A stretch of DNA of 64,000 nucleotides from Bacillus aquiflavi (GTDB lineage Bacteria; Bacillota; Bacilli; Bacillales; Cytobacillaceae): the NCBI RefSeq assembly GCF_019915265.1, contig NZ_CP082780.1:806001-870000 (forward strand), read 5' to 3'. Positions 20,846 to 29,111 of this stretch are shown one piece after another. The number at the start of each line of letters is the position of its first letter. Position 1 is the first letter of the stretch. A program made the position numbers and the translations under genes. A model generated the notes under the pieces. That model did no database searches. It had not been told where the DNA came from and saw only the letters and a program-made list of their open reading frames with translations.

Positions 20846-21502
20846 ATGAATCATTGGGATCAGTTTTTAGGACCATACAAACAAGCGGTTGAAGAGCTGA
20901 AAATTAAGCTCAGGGGGATGAGAAGCCAATTTGACCTTGATTCTGCCCATTCGCCAATTGAGTTTGTTACAGGTAGGGTGAAACCGATCGCGAGTATTTT
21001 AGATAAAGCAAATCAAAAAGGAATTCCCCTTGACAGGCTAGAAACAGAAATACAGGATATTGCCGGGCTTCGGATGATGTGCCAATTTGTCGACGATATT
21101 AAAATTGTTGTCGAGTTATTAAGGAACCGTAATGACTTTGAAATTGTTGAAGAAAGAGATTATATTTCACATAAGAAAGTGAGCGGCTACCGATCTTATC
21201 ATGTAGTGATTCAATATCCGGTTCAAACGATTCATGGAGAAAAAAAAATATTGGCGGAAATTCAAATTAGGACATTAGCGATGAATTTTTGGGCAACAAT
21301 TGAACACTCATTAAACTATAAATATAAAGGACAAATTCCAGACGAGATTCGCATACGTCTTCAACGTGCAGCTGAAGCTGCTTTTAGACTTGATGAAGAA
21401 ATGTCGCAAATTCGCGGTGAAATTCAAGATGCACAAGTTTTTTTCACTTTTAAAAAGGAATTACAGCAAGAAAGTAGAAAATTGCCACGACATTCAGGAT
21501 AA
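20846..21502 (+). CDS. relQ: Small alarmone synthetase RelQ (YjbM)
   Basis: RelQ makes (p)ppGpp from GTP/GDP and ATP without a hydrolase domain. This copy is 218 residues. Synthetase motifs are visible: RVKPIASILDKANQKGI (ATP site), QDIAGLRMMCQFVDDI, HKKVSGYRSYHVV (G-loop) and EIQIRTLAMNFWATIEHSLNYKY. It is followed after 15 bases by NAD kinase and then yjbO, the same operon as in B. subtilis. Confidence 0.96.
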   Translation: MNHWDQFLGPYKQAVEELKIKLRGMRSQFDLDSAHSPIEFVTGRVKPIASILDKANQKGIPLDRLETEIQDIAGLRMMCQFVDDIKIVVELLRNRNDFEIVEERDYISHKKVSGYRSYHVVIQYPVQTIHGEKKILAEIQIRTLAMNFWATIEHSLNYKYKGQIPDEIRIRLQRAAEAAFRLDEEMSQIRGEIQDAQVFFTFKKELQQESRKLPRHSG

Positions 21503-21526
21503 ATTTAAATAGGGAGTATGATGACG

Positions 21527-22324
21527 ATGAAATTTGCAATTACATCTAAAGGCGATCCAAAATCAAATACGTTAATGCATAAAATGCGTACATATTTAAT
21601 GAATTTTGATCTCGTTTATGATGAAGATCAGCCAGATATTGTAATTTCTATCGGTGGAGACGGAACACTTTTATATGCGTTTCATCGGTATAGCAGTAGA
21701 CTCGATAAGACTGCTTTTGTTGGTATTCACACAGGCCATTTAGGCTTTTATGCCGATTGGATTCCTGAAGAAATGGAAAAGCTTGTCATCGCCATTGCGA
21801 AAACTCCGTACCAAATAGTTGAATATCCGTTACTCGAAGTCATTATTCGTTATCAGCATGGCGGAAAAGAAACTCGTTATTTAGCTTTAAATGAATCAAC
21901 AGTGAAAAGTGTTGAAGGAACACTTGTTATGGATGTAGAAATTCGCGGTCAGCATTTTGAACGTTTTCGGGGAGATGGATTATGTATTTCAACCCCATCA
22001 GGCAGTACAGCTTACAATAAAGCTTTGGGCGGAGCCATTATTCATCCATCGATTGCTGCTATTCAAGTAGCTGAAATGGCCTCAATTAATAATAAAGTGT
22101 TTCGAACGATCGGCTCCCCCCTCATTTTACCAGCACATCATACATGTATGCTTAAGCCAGTTAACGGACCTGATTTTCAAATTACTGTCGATCACTTAAC
22201 GTTGCTTCATAAAGATGTAAAGTCGATTCAGTTTCGTGTTTCTGATGAAAAAATTAGGTTTGCCCGTTTTCGGCCGTTCCCATTTTGGAAACGAGTTCAT
22301 GACTCATTCGTTTCTGGGGATTAA
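21527..22324 (+). CDS. nadF: NAD kinase
   Basis: This enzyme phosphorylates NAD to NADP. It has 265 residues from the ATG at 21527, chosen because GGGAG is 10 bases ahead and the protein then begins [10 protein letters not shown] like its B. subtilis counterpart. The signature [13 protein letters not shown] (diacylglycerol-kinase-like GGDGT) is followed by [11 protein letters not shown], the NAD-binding ALNES and the [13 protein letters not shown] segment. It also carries the alternative symbol ppnK. Confidence 0.96.
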   Translation: MKFAITSKGDPKSNTLMHKMRTYLMNFDLVYDEDQPDIVISIGGDGTLLYAFHRYSSRLDKTAFVGIHTGHLGFYADWIPEEMEKLVIAIAKTPYQIVEYPLLEVIIRYQHGGKETRYLALNESTVKSVEGTLVMDVEIRGQHFERFRGDGLCISTPSGSTAYNKALGGAIIHPSIAAIQVAEMASINNKVFRTIGSPLILPAHHTCMLKPVNGPDFQITVDHLTLLHKDVKSIQFRVSDEKIRFARFRPFPFWKRVHDSFVSGD

Positions 22325-22344
22325 AAGGATAAGGACGATCGTAA

Positions 22345-23244
22345 ATGACAAAACAGTTTATACTTCAATGGAAAATCGAACCTTCTGCTGAGGGGACTTT
22401 TATTCGCGATTTTTTAAAAGAAAAAAGTATTTCAAAAACGGCCTTGACCGATATTAAATTTAAAGGTGGGCAAATTGCTGTTAATGGACAAACTGTGACT
22501 GTACGTTACAAACTAGAAACAGATGATTTGTTAGTGGTAAAGTTTCCGCCTGAATTGCCAAGTGCCAGTTTGCAAGGCGAGGACATCTCTTTACATATTT
22601 TATATGAAGATGATTACTTATTAGTCATCAATAAGCGGGCTGGAATGAATACAATTCCATCACGAGAGCATCCATCAGGCAGTCTTGCAAATGCATTAAT
22701 AGGCCATTATAACAAAAGTGGTATTCAAGCCACTGTTCATATTGTAACGAGATTAGATCGGGATACTTCAGGGCTTGTATTAATCGCGAAGCATCGGCAT
22801 ATTCATCACTTATTTAGTCAACAACAATTAAAGAACGAAGTGGAAAGAATATACGAAGCATTTGCAGAGGGCGTTATAAGCAAACAAAACGGGATGATTA
22901 ATGAACCCATTGCAAGAAAGGAAGACAGTATTATAGAAAGGCAAGTACATCCTCATGGTAAAAAGGCCTCAACACATTATAAAGTGATCAACCGTTATGA
23001 AACTTATACCCACTTAGAATTATCACTGGAAACAGGCAGGACACATCAAATTCGTGTTCATCTTTCATACATTGGACATCCGCTTCTTGGAGATGAACTA
23101 TACGGTGGAAGTAAGCAAAGAATTTCTAGACAAGCACTCCATTGCAGTAAGATTAGCTTTATTCATCCATTTACAAAAGAACGTCTGCAATTTTGCGCTC
23201 CTTTACAGGAAGACATGAGAATTTTACAGCAAAATGAAAAATAA
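22345..23244 (+). CDS. yjbO: RluA/RluD-family RNA pseudouridine synthase YjbO
   Basis: This 299-residue enzyme isomerises uridine to pseudouridine in RNA; the target site is not known to me. An S4-like N-terminal part is followed by the catalytic motif RLDRDTSGLVL with the essential Asp, and then by the family segments GRTHQIRVHLSYIGHPLLGDELYG. It is the last gene of the relQ operon; its stop codon lies in the terminator stem. In B. subtilis the next gene is prpE. Here a 15-kb block intervenes. Confidence 0.93.
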   Translation: MTKQFILQWKIEPSAEGTFIRDFLKEKSISKTALTDIKFKGGQIAVNGQTVTVRYKLETDDLLVVKFPPELPSASLQGEDISLHILYEDDYLLVINKRAGMNTIPSREHPSGSLANALIGHYNKSGIQATVHIVTRLDRDTSGLVLIAKHRHIHHLFSQQQLKNEVERIYEAFAEGVISKQNGMINEPIARKEDSIIERQVHPHGKKASTHYKVINRYETYTHLELSLETGRTHQIRVHLSYIGHPLLGDELYGGSKQRISRQALHCSKISFIHPFTKERLQFCAPLQEDMRILQQNEK

Positions 23245-23267
23245 GCCGATTATTTACGGCTTATTTT
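23238..23267 (+). terminator. Terminator of the relQ operon
   Basis: AAATAAGCCG pairs with CGGCTTATTTT around an 8-base loop and includes the yjbO stop codon. Confidence 0.85.
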
Positions 23268-23304
23268 CTATGCTTTAGTTGTTTATATATAAGTTCGTTT
23301 AGAT

Positions 23305-24363
23305 TCATTTATTGCAACTCCCTATTTTTTTAATTGTATTAATTTCCTCCATTAATTGGTTAATTTGTAGCTCTACATGGTTAATAGTAGAAATATTTTT
23401 ATTTAACTCGTCCTCATCTTTGTTTATTTGTAAAATAATTTCATTTATTTGTTGTTGTAATTGCTTGTTTTCATCTTCATCATCTTTATGAATAGTAGAG
23501 CTGTGATTATATGTGTTAAGCTCATTGCGCAATTCCTTTATTTTTGCAGAGAGTTCAAGTTCATTATGTGAGCGCTCTTTGTTGAATCGTGCTATTTCAG
23601 CTGATAATGTAGCATTTATATTTTGTAAGTCATTTAATTGTTTTTCATAGGCTATTTCGTTTATTTTATATAAATTCATTTTTTGCTGTAAATCTTTTGT
23701 TTTCATATGCAATTCATGCTGTAATATGATTTCCTTATCAATTCGTTTATGCAGCCGTTCATTTTCTTCCAGTAACTCTTTGTAAGCATGATGATCATCC
23801 CATAGTTGGACTTCAAGCTCGTAAATTCTTTTTGCCGTTTTTTCTTCAAATAATCTTTTATCACTTATTTCGCAATTTAACAAATCGATATACGTTTTTT
23901 GCTGTAAGTTTTTTTGCTTAAACTTCGTTTGTTGTTCGCGTAACTGTTCATTTTCTGCTGCTAACATCTTCAATTGCTGTTGTAATTTTTTATCAAGCTC
24001 ATTTTGCTCATGAAGTTCCTCCTGATATTGTACATTTTCTTTTTGCAGTTGAATTATCTCTTTTTGTTGTCTTACTGTTACCTTCTCTAAAAAATCTATT
24101 TTGTGATAATTTTGTTCGAGTTCTGTCTGTTGTTTGTTGTTTCTTGTTTCTGTCTCTTTCTCAATCTCCCTCAACTGCAATTGATATTGTTTTGCTTCAT
24201 TTTTTAACTGCTCATTTTCACGTTTAAGAACTTTAAGCTGGCTATAATGATAATCTTCTTGATAACTTTCCACCATCTTTTTAAACTTTGTTAGTTCCGA
24301 TTTAAAATATATTAATTGTTGTTGAAGTTGAGTTTTATTGAGGCGATTTATACTTTGTTTCAT
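23305..24363 (-). CDS. Long coiled-coil protein of unknown function
   Basis: This predicted 352-residue protein is almost entirely heptad-rich coiled coil from residue 10 to the end, rich in Q, E, K, L and N, with no signal peptide or membrane span. A single Cys lies in the middle (LLNCEIS) and another near the C-terminus (GSCNK). The start ATG follows GAGGAGGGAT. A CATATTATA element lies about 35 bases upstream but lacks a suitable -35. Neighbouring genes encode other coiled-coil and cysteine-rich proteins under sigma-K-like promoters, so a structural spore-surface role is plausible but unproven. Confidence 0.75.
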   Translation of the reverse strand: MKQSINRLNKTQLQQQLIYFKSELTKFKKMVESYQEDYHYSQLKVLKRENEQLKNEAKQYQLQLREIEKETETRNNKQQTELEQNYHKIDFLEKVTVRQQKEIIQLQKENVQYQEELHEQNELDKKLQQQLKMLAAENEQLREQQTKFKQKNLQQKTYIDLLNCEISDKRLFEEKTAKRIYELEVQLWDDHHAYKELLEENERLHKRIDKEIILQHELHMKTKDLQQKMNLYKINEIAYEKQLNDLQNINATLSAEIARFNKERSHNELELSAKIKELRNELNTYNHSSTIHKDDEDENKQLQQQINEIILQINKDEDELNKNISTINHVELQINQLMEEINTIKKIGSCNK

Positions 24364-24706
24364 TGATATCCCTCCTCGTGTGGCAAATTTAGCTTCATTA
24401 TAATATGCATATTAAAAATAAAAAATTTTAGTTTAAAAAATAAAAAAACATGTGAATCTAGAAAACTCACATGTTCAATAAATACGTTCAATATTCATTT
24501 GGTTTGAGGAAGGAGATTAAAATGTTTACTGCTTAATAATCCCTCCTTTCTAACTCGTTATGTTATATCGTATGAAAAAATAACATGTTAATAAACTGTC
24601 ATTCGACTAGTGTTTGTCCATTTTGAATTAAAAAAACGTCTATTTTTTTTTTTTTAAAAAAGAAAAGTAGGACAGAAAAATTTTAAGAATTAGGTGTTTT
24701 CCCTAT
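24364..24706. other. Intergenic region with two hairpins and a mini-ORF
   Basis: AACATGTGA and TCACATGTT (24447-24475) form a hairpin followed on the minus strand by a T-run, so it would terminate leftward transcription ahead of the 24363 gene. At 24510-24553 AAGGAGATTA faces AATAATCCCTCCTT around ATGTTTACTGCTTAA, a four-codon reading frame with a strong ribosome site. A poly-T then poly-A stretch lies near 24645. No larger gene is seen. Confidence 0.35.
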
Positions 24707-24733
24707 ACCAAATATCATTCTTTCCATAGGATA
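24707..24733 (+). promoter_or_regulatory. Sigma-K-type promoter of the cysteine-rich protein gene
   Basis: AC at 24707-24708, a 16-base spacer, then CATAGGATA at 24725-24733 match the sigma-K consensus AC-N16/17-CATANNNTA completely. Its position, about 45 bases before the start codon, is suitable. Confidence 0.6.
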
Positions 24734-24777
24734 TAGTGTGATAAAAATATTCATTTGAGAAGAAAGGAAGGATATAC

Positions 24778-25935
24778 GTGAAAAAGCGTAAACCAATTAA
24801 GGGTTCGCAATTTCCAACTCTAGCACCAACACCAACACCTCCACCGCTTGATCAAAACGACTTAGCGCCAGAATGTATCCGGGTAGATAAGGTTTATGAC
24901 TGGGTATTCTTCGCGAATCGGTATGAAAATAAAAACTTTATTCCTGATGAAGCATGCGGGCAAGCAGTTAGTGCTGCTTTAGCGGCAGGGGACACAGTAA
25001 CAGTTGAGTGTAACCCGTCTCGACCAGAGGATGTCATTTGTAATGTAACCATATTAGAAAACGGAAACCCAGGCCGGGTGTTAATCGTTTGGACGGTTTC
25101 AGTAACAGTAACAATTTTAATTAATGGTAAGCCTGTATGCACATTTACAGTACGCACTCAATTTAGAGATGAAATTATGTTATGTGTTCCAAAAGGGATA
25201 ACGGCTGACAATGTTAATTGCAGGGTGACAGAAGTAATCTGTGAAACTAATGGGGGCGTTTTAATGGGACCGGATCCGTTTGGCCCGATGGTTCCAGTAA
25301 GAGTCACTTTATGTAAAGATGTTCAAGTAGAATTCCCAGTAAAACTTGAAGTATTAGCTAAATTCTGCTTCCCTCGTCCAAACAACATTCCTGTTCCTGA
25401 AGCGCCGATGCAATGTGATCTAAACTTATTAGAGTTCCCGCCGCAATGTCCAGATATATCCCCGCCTAATAACTGTGAATGTCAGGCAACAGCTTTAGCA
25501 AGAAATGCCGATACACTTGCAACGTTCGGAACGGATGGCACGATTGTAACAGGGACTTCGGATTTACGTGCAGAAATTTGTCAAGAATGTGCTTTAGCCG
25601 ACAGCACGTTCACATATTCCTTTACAGATACTGAATTTACAGATCCAACACCAACGCCGACACAACCTGACTTTAGCTTCACGTTTGATCCGACAACAAT
25701 CGACAGAGTCGTTTGTGGTGAAGGTTCACTAACAGCGATTGGACAGGGAACTCGCTTCTTTGATGGTACTGCAGAACAATTATTCTACGAATTAACAATC
25801 GATGAAGCAGATGCTTTCCAGCTTATTCTTCGCAACACAAGTAATGTAGTCGTCTTTGACAGTGGTTTAGTAACTGAGGGAGTCTTAACTAATTTTGATG
25901 AATGTGATACATTTGCAGATCTTCTGGGAGAATAA
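24778..25935 (+). CDS. Cysteine-rich protein, probable spore-surface component
   Basis: This 385-residue protein has no signal peptide. The N-terminus is basic and Pro/Thr-rich (TLAPTPTPPPLD). It is followed by ECIRVDKVYDWVFFANR, then an all-beta-looking region with evenly spaced cysteines (about 18 in total, including NCECQ and ICQECA). A second TPTPTQP linker precedes a C-terminal beta-rich domain. High cysteine content, lack of a leader and a sigma-K-type promoter fit a mother-cell coat or exosporium protein that is cross-linked on the spore. The DKVYDWV stretch faintly recalls the N-terminal region of spore-appendage (Ena) proteins. The family is not recognised. Confidence 0.75.
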   Translation: MKKRKPIKGSQFPTLAPTPTPPPLDQNDLAPECIRVDKVYDWVFFANRYENKNFIPDEACGQAVSAALAAGDTVTVECNPSRPEDVICNVTILENGNPGRVLIVWTVSVTVTILINGKPVCTFTVRTQFRDEIMLCVPKGITADNVNCRVTEVICETNGGVLMGPDPFGPMVPVRVTLCKDVQVEFPVKLEVLAKFCFPRPNNIPVPEAPMQCDLNLLEFPPQCPDISPPNNCECQATALARNADTLATFGTDGTIVTGTSDLRAEICQECALADSTFTYSFTDTEFTDPTPTPTQPDFSFTFDPTTIDRVVCGEGSLTAIGQGTRFFDGTAEQLFYELTIDEADAFQLILRNTSNVVVFDSGLVTEGVLTNFDECDTFADLLGE

Positions 25936-25942
25936 GATGATG

Positions 25943-25976
25943 AAAAAGAGGGGGAGATTTTCTTCTCCTCTTTTTT
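25943..25976 (+). terminator. Terminator of the cysteine-rich protein gene
   Basis: AAAAGAGGGGGAGA pairs with TCTTCTCCTCTTTT (with G-T pairs) and runs into TTTTTT, seven bases after the stop. Confidence 0.8.
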
Positions 25977-25981
25977 AAATA

Positions 25982-26009
25982 ACAAATGGTGGGCATTTTA
26001 CATATAATT
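25982..26009 (+). promoter_or_regulatory. Possible sigma-K promoter
   Basis: AC at 25982-25983, 17 bases, then CATATAATT at 26001-26009; the last base differs from CATANNNTA. It lies about 64 bases ahead of the coiled-coil gene at 26073. Confidence 0.4.
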
Positions 26010-26072
26010 TTAATAGGTTTGGCGGGCGATAAAATCTCGTCATCATAAAGTGTTTGTGGGAGGTGAGGTGAT

Positions 26073-26849
26073 ATGGGGAATGCAAAATTATTTATTTTAA
26101 CGAACGAAGCTAACGAAAAGCTATTGAAATATGAAACAACCTTAGTTGATTCTCGTCGTTTACTGCATGAGATTAAATATAAGTTAATCATGAAAAAAGA
26201 CAAAGGACGCAAAATGAAAAGTACCCTTGTTCAAAAGTGTGAGGATATGGAAAAAATGATCGGAACTCATCATCGTGAAATAAATGCTCCATTAAACGAG
26301 CTTTATGATTTACTTATAGAGGTAGTATACATGAAGAAAAAGTTTCACGAAAAGGAAGATGAATTTCAACATGTCATGTTACAGCAAAAACAAAAGATTC
26401 AGCAATCAGATCAACAAATTCATCGTTTGCAAGAGCGGAAGCTTCTATATGAAAAACAAGTAAAAAGCCTCGCAACAGCTCTTCAAATAAAGAATAAAGC
26501 TGCTGAGATCATGTTGAAAAAAAAACAATTAAAAACAACAAGAGCTGCGAAAAGTGAAAGAGTAAGGAACATCTTACCTGAAATACAGTATTCAACATTA
26601 GTACAGAAAGAAGAACAAATCAGCTTATTTTTTATGATGGCGGGACAGTTGCTGAATAAGCTGACAGAGGAAAATATTTCTGAAAAACGAAAAGAAACAT
26701 TGATTAATAAGGTAAAGAAATTAGAAAAAAAGCTGAATATTCTCGAGAAACAGGGCGATAAATACAAACAACTAATAAATAACGTGAATATCAATATTAA
26801 AGGAAGGTGGATTTATGTGTTTTGGAAAAAATGGAATGCTCATTTTTAA
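26073..26849 (+). CDS. Coiled-coil protein of unknown function
   Basis: This predicted 258-residue basic protein is mainly alpha-helical with coiled-coil segments at about residues 85-150 and 200-245, and no signal peptide or membrane span. The start ATG follows GGGAGGTGAGGTG. It overlaps the ribosome site and start of the next coiled-coil gene, so the two are translated together. It resembles no family I know. Its context (cysteine-rich protein before, coiled coil and JAMM peptidase after) suggests one functional unit. Confidence 0.65.
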   Translation: MGNAKLFILTNEANEKLLKYETTLVDSRRLLHEIKYKLIMKKDKGRKMKSTLVQKCEDMEKMIGTHHREINAPLNELYDLLIEVVYMKKKFHEKEDEFQHVMLQQKQKIQQSDQQIHRLQERKLLYEKQVKSLATALQIKNKAAEIMLKKKQLKTTRAAKSERVRNILPEIQYSTLVQKEEQISLFFMMAGQLLNKLTEENISEKRKETLINKVKKLEKKLNILEKQGDKYKQLINNVNINIKGRWIYVFWKKWNAHF

Positions 26850-27382
26850 AAAAGAATATGAGGAGAGTTTTTCAACAATTAAATGTTGTGATTGCAGATT
26901 TTCAAGATCATTTAAAAGATTATCAGCGTTCGTTTGAGGAAATGTATCAAAATATTCATGAATATGAGAACAAAGAAGGGGAAATGAGAAAACACATTGA
27001 TCAACTTCACGATACTTTTAAAAGCTTCAAACAATTAGAAAGTGGATATAAAGCAGAAATACAGCAAATCAAAGAAGTGCTCACTGCGTATAAAGAAAAA
27101 GAAGCTTACTATGAAACGAAAAGAAATGAAATGGAGGACACAATTAAAAAATATGAGGAAAATGAACAAAATTTTAAAAGGGAGCTTGAACAAAAGGAAA
27201 AAATCATTCATCAATTAAAGAAAAGAAACAGAGAGCCCCTTCGTTCAAATGAACACAAAAGACCGTTCCGGCAAACATCTAATGAGAAAAATTTAGACTT
27301 TAAAAATCATTACTCTTTTCCTGTTCAAGGACAATCGCAAATGATTATGTTTGACCCCTTTAAATATTTGAACAAACCATAA
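26815..27382 (+). CDS. Second coiled-coil protein, apparent frameshift near the start
   Basis: Translation probably begins at the ATG at 26815, four bases after AAAGGAAGGTGG, giving MCFGKNGMLIFKK. Removing one A from the run at 26848-26853 joins this to the long frame that continues NMRRVFQQLNVVIADFQ to 27382, about 188 residues. Without that correction the long frame has no good ribosome site. The protein is coiled coil from about residue 25 to 140, with a Lys/Arg-rich tail. It lies between the first coiled-coil gene and the JAMM gene, with no terminator between them. Confidence 0.6.
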
Positions 27383-27407
27383 TTTAAAAGGAGATGGATA
27401 AATAAAT

Positions 27408-27942
27408 ATGACACGCGATGAAATTCAACAACTATACAAGCACATTAAAAGTGTTTCAATCGGAAAACAAAAACGTGCAAAAAAGAAAACACTGCAAAAA
27501 CCCAAGTATAAAAGCTGTTGCGGAAAAAGGGCATAAAGATTATGTTTATGTAAAATTATCTGTTTGGAATGAAATGATCAGGCATTGTAAAAATGAGTTA
27601 CCATACGAAGCATGCGGCTTATTATCAGGAAGAAAGCGTAAGCTCGAAACGATTTGGAAGATGGACAATATTGAGAAAAGTGCATACTCATTTGCAATGG
27701 ATCTTGATCAAATAACAAACACAATTCAATTAATGGAAAAGAGAAAGGAAAGCTTAACAGGCATTTATCATTCTCATCCAACAGGACTTCCTTATCCTTC
27801 TAAAGAGGATATTTTAAATGCGCATTATCCTAAGGCGGCCTATTTTATCGTTAGTCTTGCTAATCAAAAACCAATTGTTAGATGCTTTCGAATACAAGAT
27901 AAATCAGTATATCCACTGTTAATTAAAGTGATTAATGAATAA
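27408..27942 (+). CDS. JAMM/MPN+ metallopeptidase, apparent N-terminal frameshift
   Basis: The C-terminal 135 residues form a Mov34/MPN/PAD-1 domain. The zinc motif is present: an upstream Glu in PYEACGLLSG, then HSHPTGLPYPSKED, with the two histidines and the Asp that bind zinc. Such enzymes remove conjugated or isopeptide-linked proteins or process precursors. The best ribosome site (AAGGAG) points to the ATG at 27408, giving MTRDEIQQLYKHIKS, which then needs one base removed in an A-run before about 27510 to join the catalytic frame. The frame as it stands opens only at 27418, without a ribosome site. The substrate is unknown; the neighbouring coiled-coil proteins are candidates. Confidence 0.7.
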
Positions 27943-27965
27943 ATAAATAGTGATAAAAAATAAAT

Positions 27966-28003
27966 CTCCCTTAATACTTACTATTTAAGGAGGTTATTTT
28001 TTT
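27966..28003 (+). terminator. Terminator of the coiled-coil/JAMM operon
   Basis: CTCCCTTAA pairs with TTTAAGGAG and is followed by TTATTTTTTT. It overlaps the 3' end of the convergent glycosyltransferase gene. Confidence 0.75.
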
Positions 28004-28682
28004 CGCGTATTATTTTTTTCATCAACATTTTATTTCCAATTGCTTTACAGTAACGAAGGGCGAGTTCGTAATTTGCTTTGTAATGACGATTGCCAACAGC
28101 CCTTAAAGCAGGATGCCATAGATGATAAATAAGATGAGGTAATCTCGTATAATGGCCGCAAATCGTATTCAGTGAAGCAGCAAACGCATCATCTTCTCCA
28201 CCCCAACCAATGAATCGTTCATCAAATCCGCCTACTGCTTCAAAACATGGTCTTGATAAAATATTAATGCCACCAACGGGCAACATGTTTTTTTTAGTTT
28301 TTGTTATTTTATCTTTTGGATTCAAGTCGAGCGGCCATTTTGGATCAGTTTGTAATAAACGTTCTGTCCTATGTTTATTTAAATGAGCCACCTTGGAATA
28401 TGGAATAATCCAAGGGGTATGATTCAAGCGTTTAACTGAATCGTTAATCACTTTAGGGCTGCAAATAATATCTGCATCGACAATAATAAAAGTATCCCCA
28501 GCCGCGGTTTTAGCCGCGTTATTCACAGCTTGAGATTTTGAAAAAGGTTTTGTTTCACTATAACCTACACATAAATCGGCATTTGGAAATGTATTTTTAT
28601 AAAATGCTTTCACCCATTTAAATGCATTCATTCTCGGACCATGATCTGATTTGAATGGGATTAAAATAGATATCTTTCCCAT
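27981..28682 (-). CDS. GT-A glycosyltransferase with galactosyltransferase-like C-terminus
   Basis: This 233-residue soluble enzyme has a GT-A fold. ISILIPFKSD opens the nucleotide-binding half, IIVDADI (D69-A70-D71) is the metal-binding DxD, and FDERFIGWGGEDDAF near residue 155 resembles the WGWGGEDDD motif of GT7 galactosyltransferases and chondroitin-polymerase-type enzymes. The start follows AAGGGGG. It probably adds one sugar of the glycan made by this locus. The donor cannot be told. The minus-strand promoter is not clear. Confidence 0.8.
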   Translation of the reverse strand: MGKISILIPFKSDHGPRMNAFKWVKAFYKNTFPNADLCVGYSETKPFSKSQAVNNAAKTAAGDTFIIVDADIICSPKVINDSVKRLNHTPWIIPYSKVAHLNKHRTERLLQTDPKWPLDLNPKDKITKTKKNMLPVGGINILSRPCFEAVGGFDERFIGWGGEDDAFAASLNTICGHYTRLPHLIYHLWHPALRAVGNRHYKANYELALRYCKAIGNKMLMKKIIREKNNLLK

Positions 28683-28732
28683 GAAAAATCCCCCTTGTAA
28701 TAATCTAAGCTCCTTTATTTATCAGACTAAAA

Positions 28733-28840
28733 GAACTCATGAACGACTTACTCGTTTCCGCCTCATTGCTCGGCGCATCAACTAACAAGCTCCCAAGGTT
28801 TTCTCTGACAAAATATTAACTTTGTCTAAGCTTGCTTTAT
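28733..28840 (-). repeat. Interspersed intergenic repeat, copy C
   Basis: ACTCATGAACGAC, CGTTTCCGCCTCA, GCTCGGCGC, CTAACAAGC and then ATTAACTTTGTCT follow the family order. It lies upstream of the heparinase-like gene; copy D lies just after the next gene in the same orientation. Confidence 0.65.
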
Positions 28841-29111
28841 TTATAATTTATGTTTATTTCTTTGAAAACTTTAGACGATAATCATATATTTTAAAAATGT
28901 GTTGTTATCTTGCCGTTATGAAGTAATCTCTTATTTCAACAAAATAAAAGTCACTTTTTAATATCGAATTAACATGTTCGTCATAATATATATAAACTTC
29001 TGTTGTACAATTAGAGATTTTGCGCACGTTTCATGTGACGAAGCGGAGCAAACATTTTAACCATGTAGCTTTCAAATGAATAACCGATGAACTTTTCAAG
29101 GAGAGAAAAAA
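28841..29111. other. Upstream region of the heparinase-like gene
   Basis: This is AT-rich DNA without a gene. CATAATATA at 28982-28990 fits the sigma-K -10 pattern but has no AC at 16-17 bases, and such words are common at this base composition, so I do not call a promoter. Confidence 0.25.

Noticed and set aside
24392-24415. CATATTATA as a sigma-K -10 for the coiled-coil gene at 24363
   Set aside because: The nearest AC is about 23 bases away, outside the allowed spacing.
28982-28990. CATAATATA as a sigma-K -10 for the heparinase-like gene
   Set aside because: No AC element at 16-17 bases; six fixed bases are expected often by chance in AT-rich DNA.
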